A stretch of 55,389 nucleotides of DNA, taken from NCBI GenBank assembly GCA_903873475.1, contig CAIQON010000252.1, positions 1 to 55,389 on the forward strand, read 5' to 3'. The translations under genes were made by a program, and so were the position numbers. This DNA comes from an uncultured bacterium. Lineage in GTDB: Bacteria > Pseudomonadota > Gammaproteobacteria > Burkholderiales > CAIKXV01. Of the stretch, positions 7,891 to 15,723 are shown piece by piece; position 1 is the stretch's first letter; each line of letters starts with the position of its first letter. The notes beneath the pieces are model-generated. The model was not told the origin of the DNA. It searched no databases and saw nothing but the letters and a program-made list of their open reading frames with translations.

Positions 7891-8311
7891 CACCAACATC
7901 CTGGTTTACGCGCACCGCGCAGACTCGCCCTTCCACGACCGTGCACGCCTGACACTGGAGTCGCTCGCCGTCGGGGCCCGTGCATGGGCCATTCCCTGGC
8001 CGTGTGCGCACGAGTTCTTCGCCGTCGTCACACATCCGCGCATCTACAAGACTGCCACGCCCGCCAGTACGGCATTCGCTCAACTGCGCGCTTTGCAGAC
8101 GCTGGCCAACCTTGTGTTCATCGGTGAGGACGACGACTACTTGCAGCATCTGGAGCCGCTGGCGCTGGCAGCCAGGGCGCACGGGGGGGCGATTCACGAC
8201 GCGCGCATCGCAGCGATCTGCCTTGCGCACGGCGTGGCCGAGTTGTGGTCGGCCGACCGCGACTTCTCCCGGTTTCCGGCGCTTGCAGTCCGCAATCCAT
8301 TGATCGGATGA
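7877..8311 (+). CDS. VapC-family PIN-domain ribonuclease toxin
   Basis: Starting at GTG 7877 gives 144 residues beginning VIAVDTNILVYAHR, a standard PIN N-terminus. The conserved acidic residues are Asp5, Glu46 (AHEFFA), Asp108 (IHDARIAA) and Asp127 (WSADRDF). Together with the upstream RHH antitoxin it forms a complete VapBC pair. Upstream starts in this frame would overlap most of vapB and are unlikely. Confidence 0.88.
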   Translation: MIAVDTNILVYAHRADSPFHDRARLTLESLAVGARAWAIPWPCAHEFFAVVTHPRIYKTATPASTAFAQLRALQTLANLVFIGEDDDYLQHLEPLALAARAHGGAIHDARIAAICLAHGVAELWSADRDFSRFPALAVRNPLIG

Positions 8312-8390
8312 GCCAGAGGGTCAGTCTCCAGCGGACATGAAGCGCTCGGAGCACTCCCGCATCCGCGATCGGCATGTGGGATGCAGTTGG

Positions 8391-9152
8391 CTACTGCGGC
8401 GTGATCGCCAGGCCGCCGTCCGCCACGATGACCTGGCCCGTGACGTAGCGGGCAGCGTCCGAAGCCAGGAAGAGGATTACGTCGGCGATGTCCTCCGGCT
8501 CGCCCACGCGTCCCAGTGGCACGCGCGCGGCCGCGAGTTCGACGCCTTCCGGCCCCAGCGAGTGCTCGGCCGACAGCAGCTGCGCCGTGCGCACGTAGCC
8601 CGGCGACACCGCGTTCACCCGCACGCCGTCGGAAGCCACCTCTGCCGCCAGGCCGCGCATCAGGCCGATGACGCCAGACTTGGCTGCCGAGTAGTGGACG
8701 TGCTCGGCCCAGCCCCACGCCACGCCCATCAGCGAGGTCAGGCATACCACTGCGCCGGTGCGTCGCGCGCGCATGGACGGCAGTGCGGCACGGGCCACGC
8801 GGAACATGCCCTTGAGGTCGATGTCCACCGTATCGTCCCAGCGTTCGTCCGACAGCTGCGCGAGCGGTACCTTGTGCGCGATGCCGGCATTGAGCACAAG
8901 GGCGTCGATGGCACCACGCTCGGACAGCACAGCCGCGACGACGGCGTCTGCCTGCTCGGTGGATCGCACATCCAGGGCCGCGAAGCTGGCGCTGCCGCCG
9001 GCGGCCACGATCTCGGCGGCCACGGCGTGCCCCTCGGCTTCAAGGATGTCGGTGACGACCACGTGCCAGCCTGCGCGCGCAAAGGCCAGCGCGCTGGCGC
9101 GGCCAATGCCGATGCCGCCGCCCGTGACGAGGAGGGTGCGGGATGGGACCAT
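8391..9152 (-). CDS. Short-chain dehydrogenase/reductase (SDR)
   Basis: Classical NAD(P)-dependent SDR of 253 residues. The cofactor motif is TGGGIGIGRA (10-19), the NAG motif is LNAGIAH (88-93), and the catalytic residues are Ser140, Tyr154 and Lys158 (YSAAK). A PG motif follows at SPGYVRT. Asp35 after the second strand (VVVTDIL) points to NAD(H) preference. I chose ATG 9152-9150, with AGGAG about ten bases upstream; a much longer open frame upstream is not coding. It stands alone between TA genes, so the substrate is unknown. Confidence 0.88.
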   Translation of the reverse strand: MVPSRTLLVTGGGIGIGRASALAFARAGWHVVVTDILEAEGHAVAAEIVAAGGSASFAALDVRSTEQADAVVAAVLSERGAIDALVLNAGIAHKVPLAQLSDERWDDTVDIDLKGMFRVARAALPSMRARRTGAVVCLTSLMGVAWGWAEHVHYSAAKSGVIGLMRGLAAEVASDGVRVNAVSPGYVRTAQLLSAEHSLGPEGVELAAARVPLGRVGEPEDIADVILFLASDAARYVTGQVIVADGGLAITPQ

Positions 9153-9396
9153 TGGACCAGGCTCCTGCAGGGTGTGATGGGACGCATACATGTTAAGCGG
9201 GCGGGTGCCACCCCTGCAACGGCGCCGCCCGCGTCCCGCCACGGCAATTCCTGATTCCGCCCGCAGCCTTGGACCTGCACCGCGAAGCACTGCGACGACC
9301 TTGCCGCAGTTGCGGCTTCGCTCGGCCCGTGCCCGACGCGGCCACGGCGGGATCTCGATGCGTGGAAGCGCCTGCAGGCTGAAAGTCACCGCAAGC

Positions 9397-9570
9397 AGGC
9401 CGATCGGTCTGCAGCGCAACTCGATTCGTGGAGCAAACGCGGTCCACTCATCATCAACGGCATGGTGTACGCCGAGCTTGCCAGCGGTTCTGATTCCATT
9501 GAACTGCTGGAGTCGTTCGTCGCCACCGCTGAGTTGCACTTGCGACGGCACCCGCGCCGCGCAGGCAGGT
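9397..9570 (+). pseudogene. VapC-type PIN-domain fragment
   Basis: The plus-strand frame reads DRSAAQLDSWSKRGPLIING, then MVYAELASGSDSIELLESFV. This is the second helix and the conserved Glu region of many PIN toxins (usually RGPL-IN-VVYAEL). The first Asp-containing strand and the last third of the domain are missing, and no antitoxin precedes it. I read it as the internal piece of a dead TA locus. The upstream stretch from 9153 shows nothing else recognisable. Confidence 0.55.
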
Positions 9571-9625
9571 GCGTACGTTCAGGCATGAACCTCGGAGGCC
9601 AGCGGCTGCCGACGCCTCGAGCGTA

Positions 9626-10591
9626 CTACTCCGCGACTATGCCGGACTCCTTGACCACCTTCCCGTAGCGCTCGATCTCGCGTCGGATGAATGCCGTGAA
9701 CTCGGCCGGGGAACTCGCCACCACCTCGCCACCCTGGGCGGCGATGCGCTGGCGCATGTCCTTCGTGGTCAGTGCCGCCACGGCCTGCTCGGACAATCTG
9801 CCGAGCACCTCGCGCGAAAGGCCACGCGGCCCGACCAGGCCATACCAGGCCTGAGACTCATAGCCGGGAAGGCCAGCCTCGGCAACGGTCGGCAGGTCCG
9901 TCCACGCCGCATTGCGACGGGGAGAAGTGACGGCCAGCGCACGCACCCGGCCGCCGGTCACCTGCTCCGGCGAGGTGGGCTGGATGATCATCATGTCGAC
10001 ATTGCGCGCCATGAGGTCGGTGAGACCGGGTGCGCCGCCCTTGTAGGGCACATGGTTGACCTGCAGCCGGCCCTGCCAAGCAAACAGGGCGCCTGCGAGG
10101 TGCTGCGAGGAGCCGATGCCGCCGGAGGCATAGCTCATCGCGCCCGGCTTGCTCCTCGCCAGCGCGAGAAGATCCTTCAGGCTGGCAGCAGGCACGCCGG
10201 GATGCACCAGCACCAGCTGCGCGAAGGTCGCCCCGAGGCTGATCGGCGTGAAGTCGCGTTCGGTATCGTAGGGCAGCTTTCGATAGATCAGCGAGTTGAT
10301 CGCATGCCCGATCGCCACATAGAGCAGCGTGTATCCGTCCGGGCTCGCCTTCGCCGTCATCTCGCTGGCGATGATGCCGTTGGCACCGGGACGGTTGTCG
10401 ACGATCGCCGTCTGGCCCCATGCGTTCGACATCTGTGACGCGACCACGCGGGCCATGATGTCGGTCGTACCCCCGGGCGCGAACGGAACCAGCATCCTGA
10501 TCGGACGAACGGGGAAGTTCTGCGGCTGCTGCGCGTGCACCTGTGCCGCGCCCAGGACCAGCAGCGCAGCGACGCCGGCGGCGGCCTTCAT
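9626..10591 (-). CDS. Bug/TctC-type periplasmic substrate-binding receptor (no. 1)
   Basis: Receptor of the tripartite tricarboxylate transporter (TTT) type. These are Venus-flytrap proteins of about 300 residues that bind carboxylates and related small acids in the periplasm. A Sec signal covers residues 1-20 (cleavage after VHA). Family blocks are RPIRMLVPFAPGG (29-41), SPDGYTLL (83-90) and NHVPYKGG (179-186), and the protein ends in a helix with KESGIVAE. It overlaps the 3' end of the TauD-like gene by four bases on the same strand. Receptor and dioxygenase are therefore translated together, and the ligand may be the dioxygenase substrate. No TctA or TctB gene is nearby. Confidence 0.9.
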   Translation of the reverse strand: MKAAAGVAALLVLGAAQVHAQQPQNFPVRPIRMLVPFAPGGTTDIMARVVASQMSNAWGQTAIVDNRPGANGIIASEMTAKASPDGYTLLYVAIGHAINSLIYRKLPYDTERDFTPISLGATFAQLVLVHPGVPAASLKDLLALARSKPGAMSYASGGIGSSQHLAGALFAWQGRLQVNHVPYKGGAPGLTDLMARNVDMMIIQPTSPEQVTGGRVRALAVTSPRRNAAWTDLPTVAEAGLPGYESQAWYGLVGPRGLSREVLGRLSEQAVAALTTKDMRQRIAAQGGEVVASSPAEFTAFIRREIERYGKVVKESGIVAE

Positions 10592-11466
10592 GCCGCCACC
10601 GCTGCAGCGACAGCCTCGTCCACCACATGCCCGGACGGCGTACCCATCACCGTCGTGCGCTCCATGTGCCGGCGCAGCGACGGGTCGTAGTCACCGAGGG
10701 CGACATGCATCGTGCAGCGGTTGTCCCAGATCAGGATGTCGTCGGGCCGCCACTGGTGGCGATAGACGAACTGAGGCCGGCTGGCATGGCGGATCAGGTA
10801 GTCGATCAGCGGGCGGCTCTCTTCCTCGGTCATTCCTTCGAAGGACTTCACCTTCTCGCCGATGTACAGCGCCTTGCGGCCGGTCTCGGGATGCACCCGC
10901 ACCACCGGTTGCGCCACGGGCGGATTGAGCCGGCGGTTCTCCTTCTCCCACTCTGGTGCGACCCCTGCGTTCTTGCGCTCTGGCCGATGCACGCCGTGCA
11001 GGTCTGCGATCAGCTTCTTCATGCCGGCGGACAGCGCTTCATAGGCGGCATACATGTTCGTGAACATGGTGTCCCCACCGACCGGGGGCACCTCCACGCC
11101 GCGCAGCAGCGATCCGAGCGAGGGCACCAGCGTGAACGACATGTCCGAATGCCAGAGCTGCCCTGTGTAGCGCGAGTTCGACGGTTCGCCGTTGGCCTGC
11201 GGCAGATTGGTCACCATCAGCAGTTCGGGATACTCCGGATGGCGGTCGCGAGGCAGCGAATCGTGGCGATCGAGCTCGCCGAAACGGCGGCTGAACTCGA
11301 TGTGCTGCTCGCGGGTGATCTTCTGCCCGCGCAGCAGCAGCACGCCATGGTCCAGGAAGGCGCGATAGATGCCGCCGAACTCGGATTCGGACAGCGGCCT
11401 GTTCAGGTCGATGCCGACCACCTCGGCGCCGAGCGCATAGGAAAGCGGACGCGTTTCAACGGTCAT
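10588..11466 (-). CDS. TauD/TfdA-family Fe(II)/2-oxoglutarate dioxygenase
   Basis: The 292-residue cytoplasmic enzyme is expected to hydroxylate a small substrate using 2-oxoglutarate and O2. The iron ligands are visible as His106 and Asp108 (LWHSDMSF) and His254 (WDNRCTMHVA). An Arg that could bind 2-oxoglutarate follows at 266 or 270 (RRHMERTTVMG). Family members act on taurine, sulfonates, phenoxyacetates or carnitine-like compounds, and the sequence does not say which applies here. It is the first gene of a two-gene operon with the Bug receptor downstream. Confidence 0.9.
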   Translation of the reverse strand: MTVETRPLSYALGAEVVGIDLNRPLSESEFGGIYRAFLDHGVLLLRGQKITREQHIEFSRRFGELDRHDSLPRDRHPEYPELLMVTNLPQANGEPSNSRYTGQLWHSDMSFTLVPSLGSLLRGVEVPPVGGDTMFTNMYAAYEALSAGMKKLIADLHGVHRPERKNAGVAPEWEKENRRLNPPVAQPVVRVHPETGRKALYIGEKVKSFEGMTEEESRPLIDYLIRHASRPQFVYRHQWRPDDILIWDNRCTMHVALGDYDPSLRRHMERTTVMGTPSGHVVDEAVAAAVAA

Positions 11467-11572
11467 GCCGGCTCCTCCGGAGGATGCGGCCGGCTGGCTG
11501 CCGGCTCGTCGTGTGGGAAAAGTCTACCGGTGAATAGTACGTTCAAACACCCCTGCGAGCGCCTGAGCGCCA

Positions 11573-11599
11573 CGGCCTCGAGGACGCGAGCGTCGCGCC
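11573..11599. repeat. REP-like 27-bp dispersed repeat, copy 2
   Basis: Identical to 3909-3935 except for one A to G change. It lies 20 bases beyond the 3' end of a VapC gene, in a 152-base gap between the TauD-like and VapC genes that otherwise shows nothing recognisable. Confidence 0.7.
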
Positions 11600-11618
11600 A
11601 GCCGATCCACACTTCGAC

Positions 11619-12011
11619 CTAAGCCGTCCTTACCGGTGGCGCCAGCGCCAACCTGGTCGCCTGGCGGGCGAAGGCCTTGTCAAACGTCATCACGGCTTCC
11701 TCGCCCTGGCTGAGTGCCAGATGCAGCGCATCCGCAAAGTCCATTCCGCGAGCATAGGCGTGCAGGGCCTGGTGCAAGGCGTCAGATTGACCCGACCTGA
11801 AGTTCGGCAGGCCCAGCAGCAACTCCAGCCCGCGCGACACATTCGCAGCCGGGCAATCATTCGCTTCAAGTACCCATACCAGTTCCAGGAAGACAGTCAC
11901 GGGCGCCGTGAAGACCTGGTCCGTTGCCAGTAGTGCCTTGACGCGCGCATGCTGCGCAGCGTCATCCTTCAGCAGCAGGCGCGCCAACAGGTTGGTGTCC
12001 AACGCGATCAT
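11619..12011 (-). CDS. VapC-family PIN-domain ribonuclease toxin
   Basis: The 130-residue protein opens with MIALDTNLLARLLLKDD. Expected catalytic acidic residues are Asp5, Glu43 (FLELVWVL), Asp94 (MDFADALHLA) and Asp111 (MTFDKAFA). It overlaps the upstream AbrB-type antitoxin by four bases. AbrB plus PIN is a known VapBC arrangement. The domain is complete and the pair looks functional. Confidence 0.88.
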   Translation of the reverse strand: MIALDTNLLARLLLKDDAAQHARVKALLATDQVFTAPVTVFLELVWVLEANDCPAANVSRGLELLLGLPNFRSGQSDALHQALHAYARGMDFADALHLALSQGEEAVMTFDKAFARQATRLALAPPVRTA

Positions 12012-12268
12012 GGCGCGTTGCGCGCCTTCAACCTTGCCCGTATGGCCGCGCGGGTCTGAGCCTCAGTCAGCGGCTTGCGCCCGGGGCGCGCCAGGAACCC
12101 TGCCACTTCGTCCAGTGAAGAGGGAGGCCGGGCCTCGACCGGCTTGAGGTGAAGTTCCCCGTCGGCATAACGGACGGCAAAGACGGCGCCGGCTTTCGCA
12201 CCCATGTGCTCGCGAACAGCCTTGGGGATGACCAATTGCCCTTTGCTTGAGAGTGTGACGGTTTCCAT
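12008..12268 (-). CDS. AbrB/SpoVT-type antitoxin of VapBC
   Basis: The 86-residue protein begins METVTLSSKGQLVIPKAVRE, the swapped-hairpin AbrB DNA-binding domain. YADGELHLKP and a C-terminal toxin-binding tail (LDEVAGFLARPG and following) come next. I chose ATG 12268-12266 because it starts at the domain and has GGAAAG upstream. The open frame extends further but carries no homology. It overlaps the VapC gene downstream by four bases and probably autoregulates. Confidence 0.87.
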   Translation of the reverse strand: METVTLSSKGQLVIPKAVREHMGAKAGAVFAVRYADGELHLKPVEARPPSSLDEVAGFLARPGRKPLTEAQTRAAIRARLKARNAP

Positions 12269-12393
12269 GATCAGCTTTCCGGTCGCCAGACAAGTAAGTC
12301 GAATGGTAAGACCTTGAGCATCAGGGTTCAAGGTGCCTGGCTGTCTACCGGACTGCGCTCGTGTGCGGCCCGGCGTGCGATCATCTGCAGGGC

Positions 12394-13374
12394 ATGGTGA
12401 CGCCGCGTACAGCACCGCGTGTCGCCACGGATCAACTGGCGACCGGCGCGCCGGGAAAAGGATCGGATGTCGCATCGGATGCTCCCGAGTTGACGCTTCT
12501 GCTTGCTATCGCCTCGGCGTTCGCCTTCGCCTGCGCGATGATCGCGAGCAACGTCGGCCTGCGCCACATGAGCGCCCGTGCCGGGGTGACGGTGAGCGTG
12601 CCGTCTGCAGCGGTGCTGTTCTGGCTGGCGCTGCCGGCGTTCATCGATCCGGCACTGGCGGTGGCGCCGATCAGCGCGCTGGGGATATTCCTCGCGATCG
12701 GGCTGTTCTTCCCGGCAGCGGTGACGCTGCTGGTGTTCGAGTCCAACGCCCGGCTCGGGCCGACGATCGCCGCAACCGTGTCCTGCACCGCACCGCTGTT
12801 CGCGGTGGCGGCCGCGGTGCTGCTGCTGGGCGAAGTGCTGGATCTGCGCCGCGCTGCGGGCACACTGGCTGTGGTCCTCGGCATCGCTGTGCTGTCGACC
12901 GCCGGAAACGCATCGAAGGCCGCTCGGCCGGGCGCGGCCCACGCGGTGGACGGACGCGGCATGGTGCTCGCGCTCGGTGCGGCGATGCTGCGGGCGGCCG
13001 CGCAGATCCTGCTCAAGATCGGCTTCGTGTTCTGGCCCAGCCCTCATGCCGCGATCCTGGCCGGCTATACGGTGTCGGCTGCGGTGATCCTGATTGCCTC
13101 GCGCTTGCTCGCCAGACGCGCACCGATCGTGCGTACCCGGCGCGGCATTCCATGGTTCATCCTGGCGGGGGTGTGCAATGGTTCGGCGATGCTGCTGATG
13201 TACGCTGCGCTGGTGGACGGCGAGGTGAGCCTGGTGGCACCGATCGTGGCCGGTTATCCGCTGTTCACCCTGCTGTTGTCAGCGCTGTTTCTGGGCGACG
13301 AGCGGCTGGCAGGCCGACACCTGCTCGGTGTCGCGATCACCGTGGCCGGTGTGGCACTTCTCGCTTCGCGCTGA
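12394..13374 (+). CDS. DMT-superfamily (EamA-type) inner-membrane transporter
   Basis: The protein is about 326 residues long and very hydrophobic, with roughly ten predicted membrane segments in two EamA repeats. Examples are LLLAIASAFAFACAMIASNV, LGIFLAIGLFFPAAVTLLVF and, near the C-terminus, LLGVAITVAGVALLAS. Members export metabolites or amino acids by proton antiport, and the substrate here is unknown. The start is uncertain: ATG 12394 is used, while GTG 12361 would add 11 residues. It is transcribed away from the AbrB/VapC operon and has no co-directional partner. Confidence 0.82.
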   Translation: MVTPRTAPRVATDQLATGAPGKGSDVASDAPELTLLLAIASAFAFACAMIASNVGLRHMSARAGVTVSVPSAAVLFWLALPAFIDPALAVAPISALGIFLAIGLFFPAAVTLLVFESNARLGPTIAATVSCTAPLFAVAAAVLLLGEVLDLRRAAGTLAVVLGIAVLSTAGNASKAARPGAAHAVDGRGMVLALGAAMLRAAAQILLKIGFVFWPSPHAAILAGYTVSAAVILIASRLLARRAPIVRTRRGIPWFILAGVCNGSAMLLMYAALVDGEVSLVAPIVAGYPLFTLLLSALFLGDERLAGRHLLGVAITVAGVALLASR

Positions 13375-13747
13375 ATCGCCGGGCGCGCAGGTGCCGATGC
13401 GGTGCGGACGCTGCCGGCCGGGCCGTGTTGCTGGGACGCCGTCACGCAGACGCTGTAGCACCAGGCTCTCGACCTGGAACGTGCGGTGGACTGTCGCCAA
13501 TGCGGCGCTGGATTTCGATCAACTTCCTGCTGGGGATTGGCGCGGTGCGCGGGTTCACGTCGGAAACGCCACTGCTTGAGGGGTTGTTGGCGAGTGTGTT
13601 CGCGTTGCACGATGGTCGGCACGATGGACTCGGCGTGTCCGGGCTGAAACACTCACCGGCGTTCACGGATATCTTCATCGCGCCAATGCAAAACTCAAGA
13701 CTTGACCCCCACTTGTGACCCCCACTTGCGGATACTCGCGCGCCAGC
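13375..13747. other. Intergenic stretch without a supported gene; contains a 2 x 13-bp direct repeat
   Basis: Open frames exist on both strands but have no recognisable domain, plausible start or consistent codon bias. A frame near 13500-13718 (LLGIGAVRGFTSETPLLEGL) may be gene debris. The sequence tgacccccacttg is repeated exactly at 13703-13715 and 13716-13728, just before a decayed TA locus. Nothing else stands out. Confidence 0.6.
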
Positions 13748-13876
13748 GATGCAGTCGAGCGATCCGAGCGTGAAGACAGCGGAATCTCACCGCAGGAAAT
13801 GCTGCGGCAGATGGATGTCCGGCTCGAGGCGGCGCGGCAGCGACTGACGGCAGGCAAGCCGAGCGCGGGACAGTGA
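13748..13876 (+). pseudogene. Type II antitoxin, C-terminal fragment
   Basis: The frame reads REDSGISPQEMLRQMDVRLE, then a short helix and the stop at 13874-13876. It looks like the toxin-binding tail of a ParD/RelB-like antitoxin. The DNA-binding N-terminus is missing, and the sequence upstream is the intergenic stretch with a direct repeat. The stop overlaps the toxin start by three bases (GTGA). Confidence 0.5.
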
Positions 13877-14007
13877 CCGTCTACCGCCTCGTCCGCGAGG
13901 ACGAGGCTGCGGACGACTTGCTGCGGATCGAGGATTTCATCATCGAACACCACGTCGCGCCACGGCGCGGCCCGGCCCTTGCCGATGTCGCCCGGCCCGG
14001 CGCATGA
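13873..14007 (+). pseudogene. ParE/RelE-type toxin, N-terminal fragment
   Basis: GTG 13873 opens VTVYRLVREDEAADDLLRIE, the first strand and helix of a ParE/RelE-like toxin. The frame stops after 44 residues at 14005-14007, against about 90-100 for the family. The core beta-sheet with the catalytic or gyrase-binding region is absent, so the toxin is dead. It follows the antitoxin fragment as in an intact pair. Confidence 0.55.
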
Positions 14008-14014
14008 TTGACGC

Positions 14015-14707
14015 ATGGACGCAATGACAGGCGCGCTTGCCGGCAGCGGCGCGATCACGATCTGGCAGGACGCCCGCGCCGAGGCGCGCGCCGACTTCTT
14101 TGCCTGGCACAACGGCGAGCATCTCGCCGAGCGGGTGGGCATCCCCGGTTTCCTGCGCGGCCGGCGCTACGCCGCGCTCGAGGGCGGGCCGGAGTTCTTC
14201 ACGCTCTACGAGACGGCCGATCCCTCGGTGCACACCGGCGCGGACTATCTCGCGCGGCTCAATGCGCCCACGCCCACCACCCGGCGCGTAGCGCCGAATA
14301 TGGTCAACAACGTGCGCTCGCTGTGCCGGGTGCGGTGGAGTCGCGGCGCGCTCGCCGGGGGGCTCCTGTTCACGCTGCGCTTCGACGCGGAGCTCCAGGC
14401 CGAGGGGCCGCTGGCCGAGTGGCTCTGCGGGCGGGCGCTGCCCGCGCTGCTCGAGGCGCCGGGCGTGTGCGCGGCGCACCTGTGCGTGGCAGATACCGCC
14501 GCCTCGAGCGTGAAGACCGAAGAGAAGAAGGACCGACCCGTGGCAGCGAAGGTGCCGGGCTGGGTGGTGCTGGTCGAAGGCGCGGCCGATCGCGTCGACC
14601 TGGAGGCCGCGGTCGCGCAGCGGCTGGAAGAGGCCGCGCTCGCGGCCCGGGGCGCACGCGACAGCGTGCGCGGTCTGTATCAGCTGCAGGCCTGGCTCTC
14701 GCGCTGA
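14015..14707 (+). CDS. Hypothetical protein with predicted dimeric alpha/beta-barrel repeats
   Basis: The 230-residue soluble protein has no signal peptide. An N-terminal block (FFAWHNGEHLAERVGIPGFL, then GRRYAALEG and FFTLYETADPSVHTG) resembles EthD- or DUF4286-like ferredoxin-fold proteins, in which WHN-EHL lies at the ligand site. A second, weaker repeat covers the C-terminal half (LLFTLRFDAEL, then GWVVLVEGAADR). The gene ends 23 bases before a Bug receptor gene on the same strand, so the two form an operon. The protein may handle the ligand of that receptor. The catalytic role is unknown. Confidence 0.65.
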   Translation: MDAMTGALAGSGAITIWQDARAEARADFFAWHNGEHLAERVGIPGFLRGRRYAALEGGPEFFTLYETADPSVHTGADYLARLNAPTPTTRRVAPNMVNNVRSLCRVRWSRGALAGGLLFTLRFDAELQAEGPLAEWLCGRALPALLEAPGVCAAHLCVADTAASSVKTEEKKDRPVAAKVPGWVVLVEGAADRVDLEAAVAQRLEEAALAARGARDSVRGLYQLQAWLSR

Positions 14708-14730
14708 GCCGGCTCACCGAGGAGCTTACG

Positions 14731-15717
14731 ATGCCACGACTCCGTCGTTCACTGATCGCGATCGTCGCCGGCGCGGCGACCGCGGGCCTGCTGGCCGCCT
14801 CCGGGGCCGACGCCCAGGCCTGGCCGGCCAAGCCACTGCGGGTGGTGGTGCCCTATCCGCCCGGCGGGGCGAACGACATCGTCGCGCGCGCACTGCAGCC
14901 CGCGCTGGCCGCAGCACTCGGCCAGCCGGTCACCGTCGAGAACCGTGGCGGTGGCGCCACGCAGATCGGCACCGAGGCGGTCGCGCGCGCCGCGCCCGAC
15001 GGCTACACGCTGCTCCTCACCAACATCGCGCTGGGCGCCAACCCCGCCCTGTTCGCGAAGATGCCCTACGACACCACGCGCGACCTCGCGCCCATCACCC
15101 TGATCAGCACCGTGCCGCTGGTGCTGATCGCGCATCCTTCGCTGGGCGCGCGCAGCATCGCAGAGTTCGTCGCGCGCGCGCGCGCGAAGCCGGGCGCGAT
15201 CAACTACGCGTCGGCGGGCAACGGCAGCGCGAATCACCTGGTGATGGAGATGTTCCGGGCCTCCACGGGCATCGACGTGGTCCACGTGCCCTACAAGGGC
15301 TTCGGCCCGGCGATAAGCGACCTGGTCGCGGGCAATGTCACCGCAGCCTTCGGCACCACGCTCGCGAGCCTGCCGCAGGTGCGTGCGGGCAAGCTTCGCG
15401 CGCTGGGCCTCTCCAGCGCGAGCCGCTCGCCGGTGGCGCCCGAGGTACCTACCATCGCCGAGTCGGGCATCGCCGGCTTCGACGTGAACGAGTGGCAGAT
15501 GCTGCTCGCCCCGGCCGGCACGCCCGCCTCGGTGGTCGAGCGGATGCAGCGCGAGGTCGCCGCCGCGCTGCAGGTGTCCGAGGTGCGCGCGCGCTTCACC
15601 GAACTGGGCGCGACGCCGGTGGGCTCGTCGACCGCCGATGCGCAGGGCTTCCTGCGCGGCGAGATCGCGCGCTGGGCCGAGCTCGCGAAGAAGGTCGGCA
15701 TCAAGCCGCAGGACTGA
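14731..15717 (+). CDS. Bug/TctC-type periplasmic receptor (no. 2)
   Basis: The 328-residue protein has a signal peptide to about residue 28-30 (SGADAQA). It then shows WPAKPLRVVVPYPPGGANDI, APDGYTLLL and VVHVPYKGFG. The end is typical (KKVGIKPQD). A GAGGAG ribosome-binding site precedes ATG 14731. It is the second gene of an operon with the ferredoxin-fold protein upstream and converges on the MmgE/PrpD gene, with seven bases between the stops. Its ligand is probably a carboxylate, not identifiable from sequence. Confidence 0.9.
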   Translation: MPRLRRSLIAIVAGAATAGLLAASGADAQAWPAKPLRVVVPYPPGGANDIVARALQPALAAALGQPVTVENRGGGATQIGTEAVARAAPDGYTLLLTNIALGANPALFAKMPYDTTRDLAPITLISTVPLVLIAHPSLGARSIAEFVARARAKPGAINYASAGNGSANHLVMEMFRASTGIDVVHVPYKGFGPAISDLVAGNVTAAFGTTLASLPQVRAGKLRALGLSSASRSPVAPEVPTIAESGIAGFDVNEWQMLLAPAGTPASVVERMQREVAAALQVSEVRARFTELGATPVGSSTADAQGFLRGEIARWAELAKKVGIKPQD

Positions 15718-15723
15718 CCGTAT

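Noticed and set aside
13328-13718. Possible gene between the DMT transporter and the TA remnant (frame near 13500-13718)
   Set aside because: No credible start, inconsistent codon bias and no recognisable domain; kept as intergenic debris.
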